A stretch of DNA of 64,000 nucleotides from Liolophura sinensis (taxonomy: Eukaryota > Mollusca > Polyplacophora > Chitonida > Chitonidae), in assembly GCF_032854445.1 (NCBI RefSeq), contig NC_088300.1, forward strand, positions 35,693,608 to 35,757,607, in the 5' to 3' direction. Position numbers and translations under genes: made by a program. Under the pieces are notes generated by a model. It was not told the DNA's origin, ran no database searches, and saw only the letters and a list, made by a program, of their open reading frames with translations. Position 1 is the stretch's first letter, and each line of letters starts with the position of its first letter. Positions 1 to 10,420 of the stretch are shown one piece after another.

Positions 1-3000
1 GAGAAAATTCTCTCTTACTCCCCCATGCCAGAGCTAGACAACTCCTCCAGAGTTATCTCCCCTTTGTCTCCACTTCCTGATGCAGCCATGTCAAGCTCTG
101 CAGTTCTGCCCATTTTCATTTTGTTGTGATCAGTTTTATGGGTATATGGCAAATCACGGACAGCTTTGATGTTGCTGTGGAATTCAGCATGATGATGTTT
201 TCCTAAGCTGCCCTTGTGCTGAGGTTGTGGGTGTTGCTGATGAGGCTGTTGCTCATGCTGTACATGTAGTCTTTCGAATTCTTCTTTTTGATCCTGATAA
301 GTAGAAATCCAAAGCAAAAGTGCAACTGCAGAATTTCATGGCCATTCTTTTTTTTTTCTCCACTCCATATATCACTGTCATCCAGTGTAAGATCCTTTGC
401 TTCAGGGGCCTAATTTATCTATTTATTTCATTGTTTTTTACAGCACACTCAAGAATAGTTCGCTTAAGACCGTGGCCATTAGTATCGTTGGAGGAAGCCA
501 TCCAGGGCATGGGGGAAACCCAAAATTATCCACAGGCTGCTGCTAGACCTTCCCATACACATACAGCCACAGAGGACATCAGCATTGGCCAGAGGCTCAT
601 GTACCATTAGGGACCATTTTACAAAGAGGATGTTAGCTAGGTCAAACGTCACTATACCAATTCCTCAAACCTTATCTTATGTGAAAGAGCAACTTTCAGT
701 GCAATCTATGCACATTTTTAATTTGATTTTGGAAACAAAACTTGGTTGGATGGTTCAGTTTCAGGGCTTCACAAAAAGTATAATTATATCAGTCAACACA
801 GACCAAATGCCTTCAGAATATGTTTGAATAAACATACGAAATGAAGAATTACAGTATCACACTGACGTTTCTAGGGTACATGTCGTAAAAGTTACACTTG
901 ATGCACATTACACGTACCACCGTCTGTAAAATGGGCCCCAGGTGTCTTCACTCTAACCTCCATCCGTGTCTCAGTCTTACTCTGAATACATGTATTTCAA
1001 TTACCCGTCAGGTTTAAGGTTGGATTCAACCATACAAACCTCGCTGGTCAAAGGATGTCAGGAGACAGTAAAAAGACTGCTTAGCCAGCAAAATACATTG
1101 CTTTTGAACTGAATTTTTGGAGCATGGCATGTCTAATTTTTGGTACATGTACTCAGTGCTCCTTCACTGAAGTGGCATGGCAAGGACACCATAAATCATA
1201 AGGTCACCAAGTTTCTTTTGGTTGGTGAAAACGGACATATAATTCTGAGGAATACAAACCTTCTCTGCCCCATCCAGATCTATCAAGGATTTCCAGTTGG
1301 GGTATTTATCTTTCAGCTGAGATTCATACTGCTTCTGTCAATTCACATAAGAGAAAAAGCAAAGCTGAAATATGTTCTAACAAGCAGTGACCTGAGGTCA
1401 TTTAGCCTTCACTCACTGAAAACATACTGGCTGAGATACCTTTCAACATCTGACTGTGTTCCTGACAAAGATCGGCTGTTCTTCATTTGTTACACTATTA
1501 AGTATTTAGTTTCAATCTTGTGACATGTACATGTATACCACTGCCTACTGATTTAAGAAGCATCATGTCATGTCAACACAGTGCATCTTTAACAAGACCA
1601 GCAAGAGTTTGATTTGTTCTGTACTTCACTTGATTATACACATGGTAATGACCTCAAGTTGGGTCTTCTGCAAAACAAAGTAAAACTTTCAACAAATGGC
1701 CAACAAACAACAATCATGGATATAAACCAGTGCATTTTACTGTTAGCGCCATAGTTATTAAATGACCAGTAGTCACATGGTAGATTTTATATTCCTCTCT
1801 CAACTCAACACATCTGACATCTCCCGGGGGACACCACTCCTACCAAGTAACTAAGTATCTCAAATACTTCCAGCGATAAAGTCACTGTAACACCACTGTA
1901 ACACAACAGCTTGATCTGACCATACAACACTGCTGAAGGGGAAATCTGTTAACTTGGCAAAAACTTTATACAACACAAATGTTCAGAATGTAGAGCCTAA
2001 ACTTACCTTTAACATTTTCAACTTCTCTGTCCTCAGTGTCACACTGGACAAATGACCCTCAATTCTATCAAAATCTTGCAAAATTTTCTCATTTCGTTGT
2101 CGGCTTTTTTTCCTCATCTGAACATATTCGTTTCCAATAGCTCTGAAGCTTGGCTGCTTTCAATTTTGATCTGAATGGCGAAAGTAAATCTACCTTATTT
2201 TCAATGTTTGAGGTAATTTCAAATCATTTATAGAAAAATAATGAACATCCATGGCTGCGGTAATGAAACAGAGAAAAAAAAGGCATAAACAAAGACCTAG
2301 AAATACATGTACAGTGAGACTTTAAAGTTTCTGAACAACTAAAAAAAACAAAAAAAGAAAGATTGTGGGAGTCAGTAACAACCAGCTTGCAGCAATGTAC
2401 ACGGAGCATAAGCATTGCTTTCTAAAACTTACACATATATATTCATGTACATGTAGGTAAGATAACATTTCTAAACAAAAGTATAGAGAAACAGTCACTT
2501 CATAAATATTTAAATTTATCATCCATCACAGATTCTGTAAAAGACTGTTAGAATCTTAAACTGTAAGCTTATTCTTTCAATCATTTTTAAATTTAATACT
2601 TACAATCTCTTATCTGTTTTTAAATAGGAAAAACAGCTGCTGTTCAAGTCGAATGCGTTCTTGTTCTCTGGATTAAGAACCAAGAACATTGTATGTGACC
2701 AAGAGATGTGTAAAATGAATATTCTACTCAATAAGTGACATTACAATAAAAACTGGCACAGATTTCAGGCTGTTTTTCACACATTTTTGTACAACAATTG
2801 GGGGCCAGGGTTACACCATAAATTCAGATCCTCAATATAAAAAGTTCACTTTAGGTCATTCAATGTGAATACATTTTAGACTACTGTCGTATGAGCCATA
2901 AATGTCAACCCACTTAAAAACTGATTCGAGTAAGACTTCAGACTGAAATTTCGCTTCAGACTGAAAGACTGAAAATATTTGATAATTTCAGCTCTTCAGA

Positions 3001-5201
3001 ATGATGACCTCAATCCAATATGCTGTAAAGATGTGAAATTTATAGATTCCAGTTTACACATTTGTAAAATAGCCTGATAGTAGATAAATTATATGAAGCA
3101 ATCATTTATCTGAAATTATGAATATTAGCATCATTCAAATTCGTCACTTGATGACCTACATGTAGGCTCAATTTGAAGCCATCCTTTTTTATTTCCAGTT
3201 CTTAAAAAACAGTTATATATAATGACCAACATTCTGACCACTTTGGCATGAACAACCAATTAGGATAACAGGTGGCAAAAAATGATAATGTGGGCAAGAG
3301 TGTCATCAGAGAAGTTGATTACACAAAAGAGTGTGTCATATGAACACCAACATCCAGAGATTATCAAATTGCAGGAAAATAGTTTTTTGTGTACAATCAG
3401 GGCATACAGAGACTACTCTGTACATGTTTAAAATGTAATGTATCTGCTACAACACATAAACACATGTCCTGTTGGTAAAAATTGAAGGGGTTGGTTATAC
3501 AAAAATGAGCCACATATTGGTAACAGGGAAATACAAATTTATGAAATTCTAACATCTGTAAACGGCAAATTTGTAAATATGCAAATAGCAAATTTGTTTT
3601 TTCAGTGAGTATTAAAAATAAACTGTGGTTACACAAATATACAACAAAAACAAACATTTCTGTTATTCTTAAGTTCCCATCCTTACAGATGGGGAGAAAG
3701 CTAATAAAAAATATTTGTAAGCTTGCACTTCTAATTCTGCCAAAAGTATTTGGTGATACTTGCAAAAATATTTTATATCACCACACTGATTACCATCTAG
3801 AAAAAAAAGGCATCTGCATGACAAAAATAGCCTTAATGTCAAAGGATTGCACATATCTTATAATACCCTAATTCTTCAACCTTTTCAACCACCTTGTGCG
3901 ACCAACATTTCAAAGCATTCTGAGAAAACTATGAGGTGTATAGAAATTATTTGCACAGTTTTAGGAAGCTTGCATCTTTAGTGACAAAACCAAATCATTT
4001 TAGAGTCACTTTCATAATAACTGTACATATTAACTCCATTAAAGCGAACTGCTTTATGGGTCAAATAGATTGAAGATTTACAGTAATTATATACATATAT
4101 ATCATGCAAAACCATGCACTCTTACAAGTTTATTCCATCTGTGCCAGGATGATAAGCATATCGTAAATTAAACTTATGATCAATCATTCTGTTTCCACTA
4201 TATGTCTGAATTTCAGACAGACTTAAGTTGCTCCTTAATATGCAAAATGGTTGAGGAATTAAGCTATGTCAACTCGTAACAGGAACCCACTGTCAGTACA
4301 TGAGTTAAACCTTTCGGGGCTTGTATGTGGCACAAAGCCTTATTAACTTGAAGATTTAAACTAATCACAGTAGGCTGAGCCCCATTTCTGCGTGTCCTGT
4401 AATGCTGCACTGTCCTGCAATGTTGCTTTGTCATACTTTTAAGTGTTTTTATCTTCATAAAAGACCTCTCCACACAATATTTTGCAAACGGTTACAGTGC
4501 ATATGGAGCCTATAATTCTTAAGCAGAAAAACCAGTGAATCACATGCAAAATACGGGTGCAGCCAAATTCGTCTATCTGACCAGAGGGACACAGTGTGAC
4601 GTCCCAATGTTCCGGAGGGTGCATCAAAAAATCGCACGAGTTAATATGACTCCAGTGCTGTGCCGATGTCAAGACTCGGTCACCAGGGAGTGAACATAGG
4701 CCAGAGTAAAGCCTCAAGCTCACTACCATTACAGCGTTAGTTTACTATTCAACTACAAGTTACTAATCAACTACAAGTTACTAGGTGTGATTCATTAGGC
4801 CAGCACATCCCACAACCCCATCACCAGTTATGACATTTAAGTGTCATGTATGACTTTCGGTTGGGTTATAGCGGCCATTTTGAGGCCTGACATTTACTTA
4901 GGTAAGCCAACATAATTTTGGTAATTGCAAATATTTACCCTATGCCCTGGACGTGAAGATAGCAAGTTGCAATGTAAACTCTGCTACTCCTAATGCAAAG
5001 TGCTCGATATGTCATGATTCACAAATTTTATGTTCATGTTAAATCAAACCTACCACTGTTAAGACGTTCAATGAGTTAATTTCTATGTTAACCATACGTT
5101 CGAGGTTATACGATTTCAGACTCATGAGGAGCTTACTTTTCGTGCAGTGACGCTTGTAATTCTTTCTGTCGTTGATAGAACCCGACATTTGACGACGCCA
5201 T
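1..5201 (-). CDS. KIZ: Kizuna-like centrosomal protein, N-terminal exons (partial gene)
   Basis: In vertebrates kizuna is a PLK1 substrate that stabilises pericentriolar material at mitotic centrosomes. Five minus-strand exons are seen: 5201-5137 (start ATG in a good context, caacATGG), 2667-2604, 2170-2007, 1334-1260 and 293-19. The last ends at a GTAAGA donor, so the gene continues off the left edge. Exons 1-4 follow the human N-terminal coiled coil closely in length and pattern, for example FYQRQKELQASLHEK, KLKAAKLQSYWKRICSDEEK, RNEKILQDFDRIEGHLSS and TEKLKMLK followed by KQYESQLKDKYPNW. Exon 5 is Gln/His-rich (QHEQQPHQQHPQPQH) and not recognisably conserved. Exon 2 has one T too many and exon 3 one A too many for this reading. 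Removing them restores both the frame and all intron phases (2,2,0,0). It could be a real frameshift, but a sequence error is more likely. The gene identity is fairly sure; the internal exon between 294 and 1259, if any, is not excluded. Confidence 0.8.
411..605 (-). mobile_element. SINE family A, diverged copy in KIZ intron 4
   Basis: Read on the minus strand this resembles the better copies at 44284 and 50866: a 'gggaaggtctagcagcagcctgtgg' type body, then ttcttgagtgtgctgtaaaa and an aaataaataaat tail. It is diverged and lacks the tRNA-like head. Confidence 0.7.
653..857. mobile_element. MITE-like element with CTTCAACC-type ends
   Basis: About 200 bp in KIZ intron 4. The body (gtgaaagagcaactttcagt ... 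gaataaacatac) matches the reverse complement of 61998-62212 in ENO4. Ends are ataccaattcctcaaacctt and, inverted, atactgtaattcttca. No protein is encoded; the open frame over it is incidental. Confidence 0.6.
2990..3215. mobile_element. Dispersed short inverted-repeat element, family C, copy 1
   Basis: Starts near gaatgatgacctcaat and ends near ggctcaatttgaagccatcc, approximate inverted repeats. The body resembles 42905-43130 in SHTN1 intron 10 (shared segments such as atctgaaattat and tagataatat-like sequence). It lies in KIZ intron 1. Confidence 0.5.
3862..4087. mobile_element. MITE-like element, copy of the 14140-14356 family
   Basis: Left end taccctaattcttcaacctt; the right end reads gattgaagatttacagta, its inverted partner. 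The body shares gaaattatttgcacagtttt and gaagcttgcatctt with the reverse complement of 14140-14356. It lies in KIZ intron 1 and does not encode a protein. Confidence 0.65.
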
Positions 5202-5877
5202 GTTGATGCTTAATGTTGCCAGCCCTTTCCTCCCTCAAATACAAAAGAGTTCTTCTGTTCATGGCTCTGATGACACCAACACGTGTCCAGGCACGCATGT
5301 TACTGGACTGGCAGGGTCTGCTAGTGACTTCTCCTTTCGCAAAGGGTATTCAGTGTTGGACCATAAGCGGAAATAAAAAAAAAAATAAAAAAACAAAATT
5401 GCATTTGCACGCGTCTGGAAAAATTTTAAAGGCAATGGTGTTTGCATGATGTTAAAATGTGACCCGCGTATTTGTATTCTTAGTAAACAGAAGTTACGGT
5501 AGCGTATATAAACAATATATAGGCTTATACACGAAACAGGCCAACACAGTGCCGTATTTTGTGTTAAAATTTTTGATTTTCATTTTATGTGTATCAGGTT
5601 TTTTCTACAAAAATTCATAAAGCTATAGGACTATGACTTTTTTCCTATTGGCCTGTATAGGCTGTAGATGGTGGCCTTCTGTGTCTATTAGGCCTATATA
5701 TATGCTAGGGGAAGATGGGCCAATAAGGGACACTTCGTTTCAAACGTCTAAATTTTACATTAATTTAAGCAGTGTAACTCCAAGTGAATATTTTGAAGAT
5801 GTTACATATAATGTCTTTACAATAAACCTCAAGAAAGTGTATTTGACTTAAATATTTTCAATAGAATGAATGCATGA

Positions 5878-6210
5878 AGCCTTGGGATTTAACGTCGTAC
5901 CTAACAAATTTTCAGTCATATGACGACGAGGAGGTGCGTGTAGATAGATTGTGTCTTCTTATGGCAGGGCGAGTCCATGCATGCCGCCACTGAAGTCCAA
6001 AGTGCTGCCGCCACTGAAGTATCATGCCGAAGACACTAGACATGACATCACACCCAGTCACATTATACTAACACCGGATCAACTGGTAATATTTCCTTCC
6101 TCTAACCTCTCAGTGCTGAGCTGAGGCAGCATCAAGTGCCATTTTTAAAGTCTTTGCTATAACCCAACCCAGGTTTTATCATGAGGTCTCCCGAGTTCGG
6201 TTTTCAATAG
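5878..6210 (+). mobile_element. Retroposon family B copy (orientation by the TTTAACGTCGTAC end)
   Basis: Begins gggatttaacgtcgtac, then ttcagtcatatgacgacgag; later cacattatactaacaccgga and cctctcagtgctgagctgag. The same landmarks occur at 9343-9600, 45990-46185 and, reversed, 49745-49962. It is probably a SINE-like element seen from its tail end; no Pol III boxes were located with certainty. Confidence 0.55.
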
Positions 6211-7320
6211 AAAGCGGAAAGGAAAAAACTCAGGAAATGATCTATTTTGCTCCAACCTATAAGACAACCCTTGGGGCAACCCAGTGTTTCATATTACCCC
6301 ATAGATAAACTAATGGATATTAAGCGTTCAAAGTGATTGTAAATATTAAAGTTTCATTTACTTCTACAGTCATGCATCAACGTGCAATTAAAAGAAAAAC
6401 ATTGTCAGGCCAGGGTATATTTGAGTGGATATATTTGAATGGATAGTGTCTCGTGACAGAAAAACAACTTGAGATGAACTCGCATGTCTTAACCGGTTAT
6501 TAATCAGCCATCATTGTCACTAATTCCAGCACAGGCTATGTGTACGCAGTCTAAACAAACAGAAGATTGTATCATACCATCCAAAAGGCTGGTGCTCCAC
6601 AGTTCGGAACATCAAACAGTAGGTCATTCAGTGAATCATCTTCCCTTTTTGGCGGTGGCGAGAAGATGTGGGACGGTGGAATATACCCAAAAACCTCCAC
6701 ACACGCTGTGGCCAGTACTGACGACGTGGACAATTGTGGAATTTTGGACGATCCAGAAACTTGGGTGAATTCAGAACCTGAGGATGGTTCGGAAACGGGT
6801 GAAGGTTTAAGAGATGCGGGTGTTCTTTGAGCTATAGATTGTTGAGGAACTGAGGATGGGAATGGTGAAGGAGCTTAGGGTAGTTCGGGAGGATTTTAGT
6901 AGAGATGGGGATGGTATAGCCTACATCAGGATCTGGGGAAACATCGAGAATTAAGGACAGAACGTCAGGAACTTGGGATGTCTAAAGATTAGCAGATGAC
7001 ACATATCAGTTTTATTTTCTCTATCATTTGAATATTTTTGGTGTGCTTTAAATCTACATACAAAATGCATTTTAACCAGCAAGAGACTTTGAACATATAC
7101 TTTATTAAAACTCTGTCGTGTGAAAGAAAATTATGTCTACATGGTGGGGCAAAATGGAACACGATTTCATCTTGTCTCACTATGGGGCGTTCTCTTTTGC
7201 CCCAGACACTCAATTTTGATGACCTGTGTCAGCATTGAAATGAGAAAGCAAAATGGCGTCGTTCTTCTCTACATTATGAAGTCCACCATTCTTGGAAATA
7301 TAACAGAAATATCATGTACC

Positions 7321-7669
7321 AAAATCTTCACTGGGCTGCACGATTTTGATGACTCCATCTTGCTAAAAAAGAACTACGTCGGTATGCCTTAAACGCATAG
7401 CGCATTGCCGAAACTGTGGCCATAATTTGTTCAGAAAATCAGTTCAGAAGTTCATGAAAAAAAATGTGTATTGATTGCCCTTTGAAGAGAGTAAAATAAT
7501 TTGATTGTTTTCTCCAAAAATGGCCTACTTTAGATCAGAATATTCCAAATTCTTCACTGGGCTGCACAATGTTTATGGGTCCATCTTGCTAAACGAAAAC
7601 TACATCGGTATACCTCAAACGCTTCACGCCACTACAGAAACTGCGGCCGTAATTTGTTCAGAAAATCCA
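7321..7669. repeat. Direct duplication of about 120 bp
   Basis: The segments 7321-7440 and 7546-7669 share tcttcactgggctgcac, tccatcttgctaaa and taatttgttcagaaaatc with scattered differences. They may be two copies of one short repeat or one element with an internal duplication. Confidence 0.6.
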
Positions 7670-7936
7670 ACAACATGAATGAGATAGGGGCTGAAGATAT
7701 GAACACTGCACACAGTATTCTCAGTAATGATTTTACTGCGATACATGTGTGAATACCTTCCAAAATATGTATGCAGAAATTTAAAATAAACAACCCCCAA
7801 TGAGTTATACTATATCTTCAAAGCTAATATGGGAAAGAAATGAGTTCTACTCATGTAGATTACATATAAGCAGTGTTAGCCTAATTCTGGTGCCTTAGTT
7901 CGTACTAGAAGTTACAGAAATAAACTCACCCATTCT

Positions 7937-9010
7937 TTGTTGGCTCATCGAAGACCCCTTTTCTCCAGCGAAGAAAAACATGCATGGAAAACAAATAAAT
8001 GGAAAACAATCAACAAATTAATGAACAAATCAACATTCCAAAGATTACCAAACACTTTGACATTCAACACTCGAGTAATATCTGATCCCCAATTAACATC
8101 TGGCAGTTTTAATAAATATTTCTCTATAACAATAGCTCAGGAAATTACTTCTGCCTAATAAAGCATTTGTTAAATATCTCATCAAGCCTTTTGATGGGGA
8201 TTTTGTTACTGAGCCTTTTTAGTGCAGAAATATAAAAACATTACACCTGGTCTTAAACATGGAGCACGTGGGATAGATGGTGATTGTGAACTTGTTTAAC
8301 AAACCCTATCATGTAGAGGTAATATCTCATGTAGCGATTCTATCTACAGATCTGGTATATTCCCTTGGATGATGGAAATAGGAAAAGCTAACACAATCCA
8401 CAAACCTAAGAAAAAATCACAAACTGAAAACTATGTCCCAGTTTCTGTTTTACCCTATTTTAGAGCAGTATTTATATTTATTTAAAATGTTTATACTCTC
8501 TTCATCTCAATTCTCCGTGCTTACAATTCGACGTCTTTATAGCTATATTATCAGTCTTCTCGAAAAACTTACTTGCGCCGAAGAGTAAAAACAATGCATG
8601 GAGCATATATGGTACCATTTCTAGATTCAGCCAAAGCATTCAGTAGAGTTAATCATAAAATCCTTCAAGAGAATAACGGATTTTGTAAAGAAAACAACCA
8701 ATTGCTAAAAAGGGACTTGACGGATCGTTGTCGAAGTGCCATTTTTAATTATAGTTAGTCGGTACCATATTTCATACTCCGCGGAATGCCACAGGGATCT
8801 ACACTGGGCCCTCTGCTCTTCATTGTATAACTATAAATGACATTAAATTGTCAGATTTAACGAATATACTATATTATTTGCTCAAGATGTACGTGCACAT
8901 CTTGTCGGTGATAACAATATGGCGTTGGGTTAAATGAATGGCTTATCAGTTACAGATTACTCTTTATGTTTCACGGACTGCTCTGATCAATAACAGTAAA
9001 TATCTACGGT
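7937..9010 (+). pseudogene. Decayed non-LTR retrotransposon (reverse transcriptase remnant)
   Basis: Fragments of a LINE-type ORF2 appear in order but in different frames with stops. Near 8050-8140 there is a pre-RT motif (VISDPQLTSGSFNKYFS). Near 8345-8460 comes SGIFPWMMEIGKANTI with NYVPVSVLP, matching the NYRPISLLP signature. Near 8600-8670 comes FLDSAKAFSRVNHKIL, matching the F-D-KAFD-V-H motif. At about 8780-8825 comes GMPQGSTLGPLLFIV, the PQGS-LGPLLF motif. A FADD catalytic motif is not preserved; the following sequence has stops. The order and motifs suit the Jockey/CR1/L2-like clades. It is inactive. Confidence 0.85.
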
Positions 9011-9255
9011 TTACACATACAGGGAAGAAAAGTTAATTCAAGTACCATGACATTTTCATAAGTGAAAAGTAAAATGATAAGTAAACCCCATGATGTAGCC
9101 ATTGAAACTATTTCCAGAAACATAATTTTATATCAAGTCAAAAATTGTCTTCATATGCAAACCTTGCAAATTCTTTACTATTCACCCATTTATCCTTGTT
9201 ATGGTAATGTTATATTTACAAAAACAAAAAAAGGTTCTCCAAAAAAGGTGTTCGT

Positions 9256-9345
9256 ATGTATGTATGTATATATGTATGTATGTTTATATGTGTGTATGTT
9301 CGATGTAGGTATGTATGTATATGTGTATGTATATGTATGCAGGGG
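9256..9345. repeat. GTAT/TATG microsatellite
   Basis: A run of imperfect tatg/gtat repeats, apparently at or near the start of the next retroposon copy. Confidence 0.9.
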
Positions 9346-9605
9346 TTTAACTTCGTTTTTCAATTGTATGACGGTGAGGTGTCCTTATAGGTGTGTGCAC
9401 ATACATGCCACGTCTTCTTGCCGCAGGGTGAAGGGAGAGGAGACCATGAAGACAAAACATCCCACACGGTAACATTATACTGATAATCGAAGGCGTAGAC
9501 TCAGAGTCAACCAATCCGGTTTCCTTGCTCTATAACTTTTCAGTGCTGAGCGTCAATTCAGGCAGCAACAAGTAAAGAGGTGTCCGTGCCATTTCGAATG
9601 AAGAC
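9343..9605 (+). mobile_element. Retroposon family B copy
   Basis: Shares gtttaacttcg, tgtatgacg, cgtcttcttgccgcaggg, taacattatactgata and ttcagtgctgagc with the copy at 5878. It is diverged. Confidence 0.5.
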
Positions 9606-10420
9606 AATAATACGCATATATAGCCCTCCTCTGTTTAGAGAGTATGGTATTCCGCCGATCCACAGTCTAAGCAAATTTATACTGCTTTTATTTGGTCATA
9701 AATGTATTCATTATTCGTAGCTGTCAGTTTTTACCAAATCTTTCAGAAAAGTCGTCGTGTTTCTCAGTATGTCAACAGACAACCATACAACTATTTATAT
9801 AAACCATTGCACAAAACAGAATTTATATTTTGGTCGGTTTCAAATTGTTCCCCTTACATAAAGGGCATACTCCTTACAGCGCACGCGTCGCTCTCTACGT
9901 TCGCTTTACATCTCTGCCACCACTAGCAAATTTTACACAAGAATCTTGGTCAACACCGATGTCACTAGGGTTATCTAGGGGCCTAGATATACATGGGGGG
10001 GGGGGGCTACCATCTGAATTTCTGCCAGCTACTGGCGATCCAGTTAATCAAATGACCATCTACAGCGTTATTCTGAAACATCACAGCAGGAATCCGTATT
10101 GATCCAAATTTCACCACTGTGACAACCCTGTCAAGCTGCGCCTGTGTTGTGCAGTATTTATAATACTACCTGTGGAGAAAAAAGAAATAACATCACTATA
10201 TACACAGATGCGTTCACAGTCGGGGGTTAATCGTTGGCAACAATGCAACGTGTCAGATGAGGTGTATTTGTATAAAGCATGCAGCTCACTCATTAAAAAC
10301 AAGCTGCATCATTCGCTATTTAGATAGATTAGGTTACTATCAGCATTGTCGTTAATCACCATATACTTACAATTACAGTATTCCCACCAAGCTGTAATTA
10401 TACGGTCTGTATTTATTAAG
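9606..10420. other. Intergenic region before the secreted-protein gene
   Basis: No gene or structured RNA is recognised. A 13-base poly-G run lies near 9996-10008. Presumably it includes the promoter of the gene at 10421, but no core element is obvious. Confidence 0.4.

Larger units (their letters stand above)
5202..7900. other. Intergenic region left of the retrotransposon remnant
   Basis: No gene is supported here. The first few hundred bases should hold the KIZ promoter and 5' UTR, but no TATA box or other clear element is visible. The stretch contains a family B retroposon (about 5878-6210) and a local duplication (7321-7440 and 7546-7669). At 6567-6827 an 87-codon plus-strand frame (SFSESSSLFGGGEKMWDGG, then an acidic tail) has a somewhat protein-like composition, but there is no recognised domain and no clear splice context. 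Confidence 0.5.

Noticed and set aside
585-827. 80-codon frame resembling part of a minus-strand frame at 62048-62210
   Set aside because: The similarity is due to a shared MITE, not to a shared protein domain.
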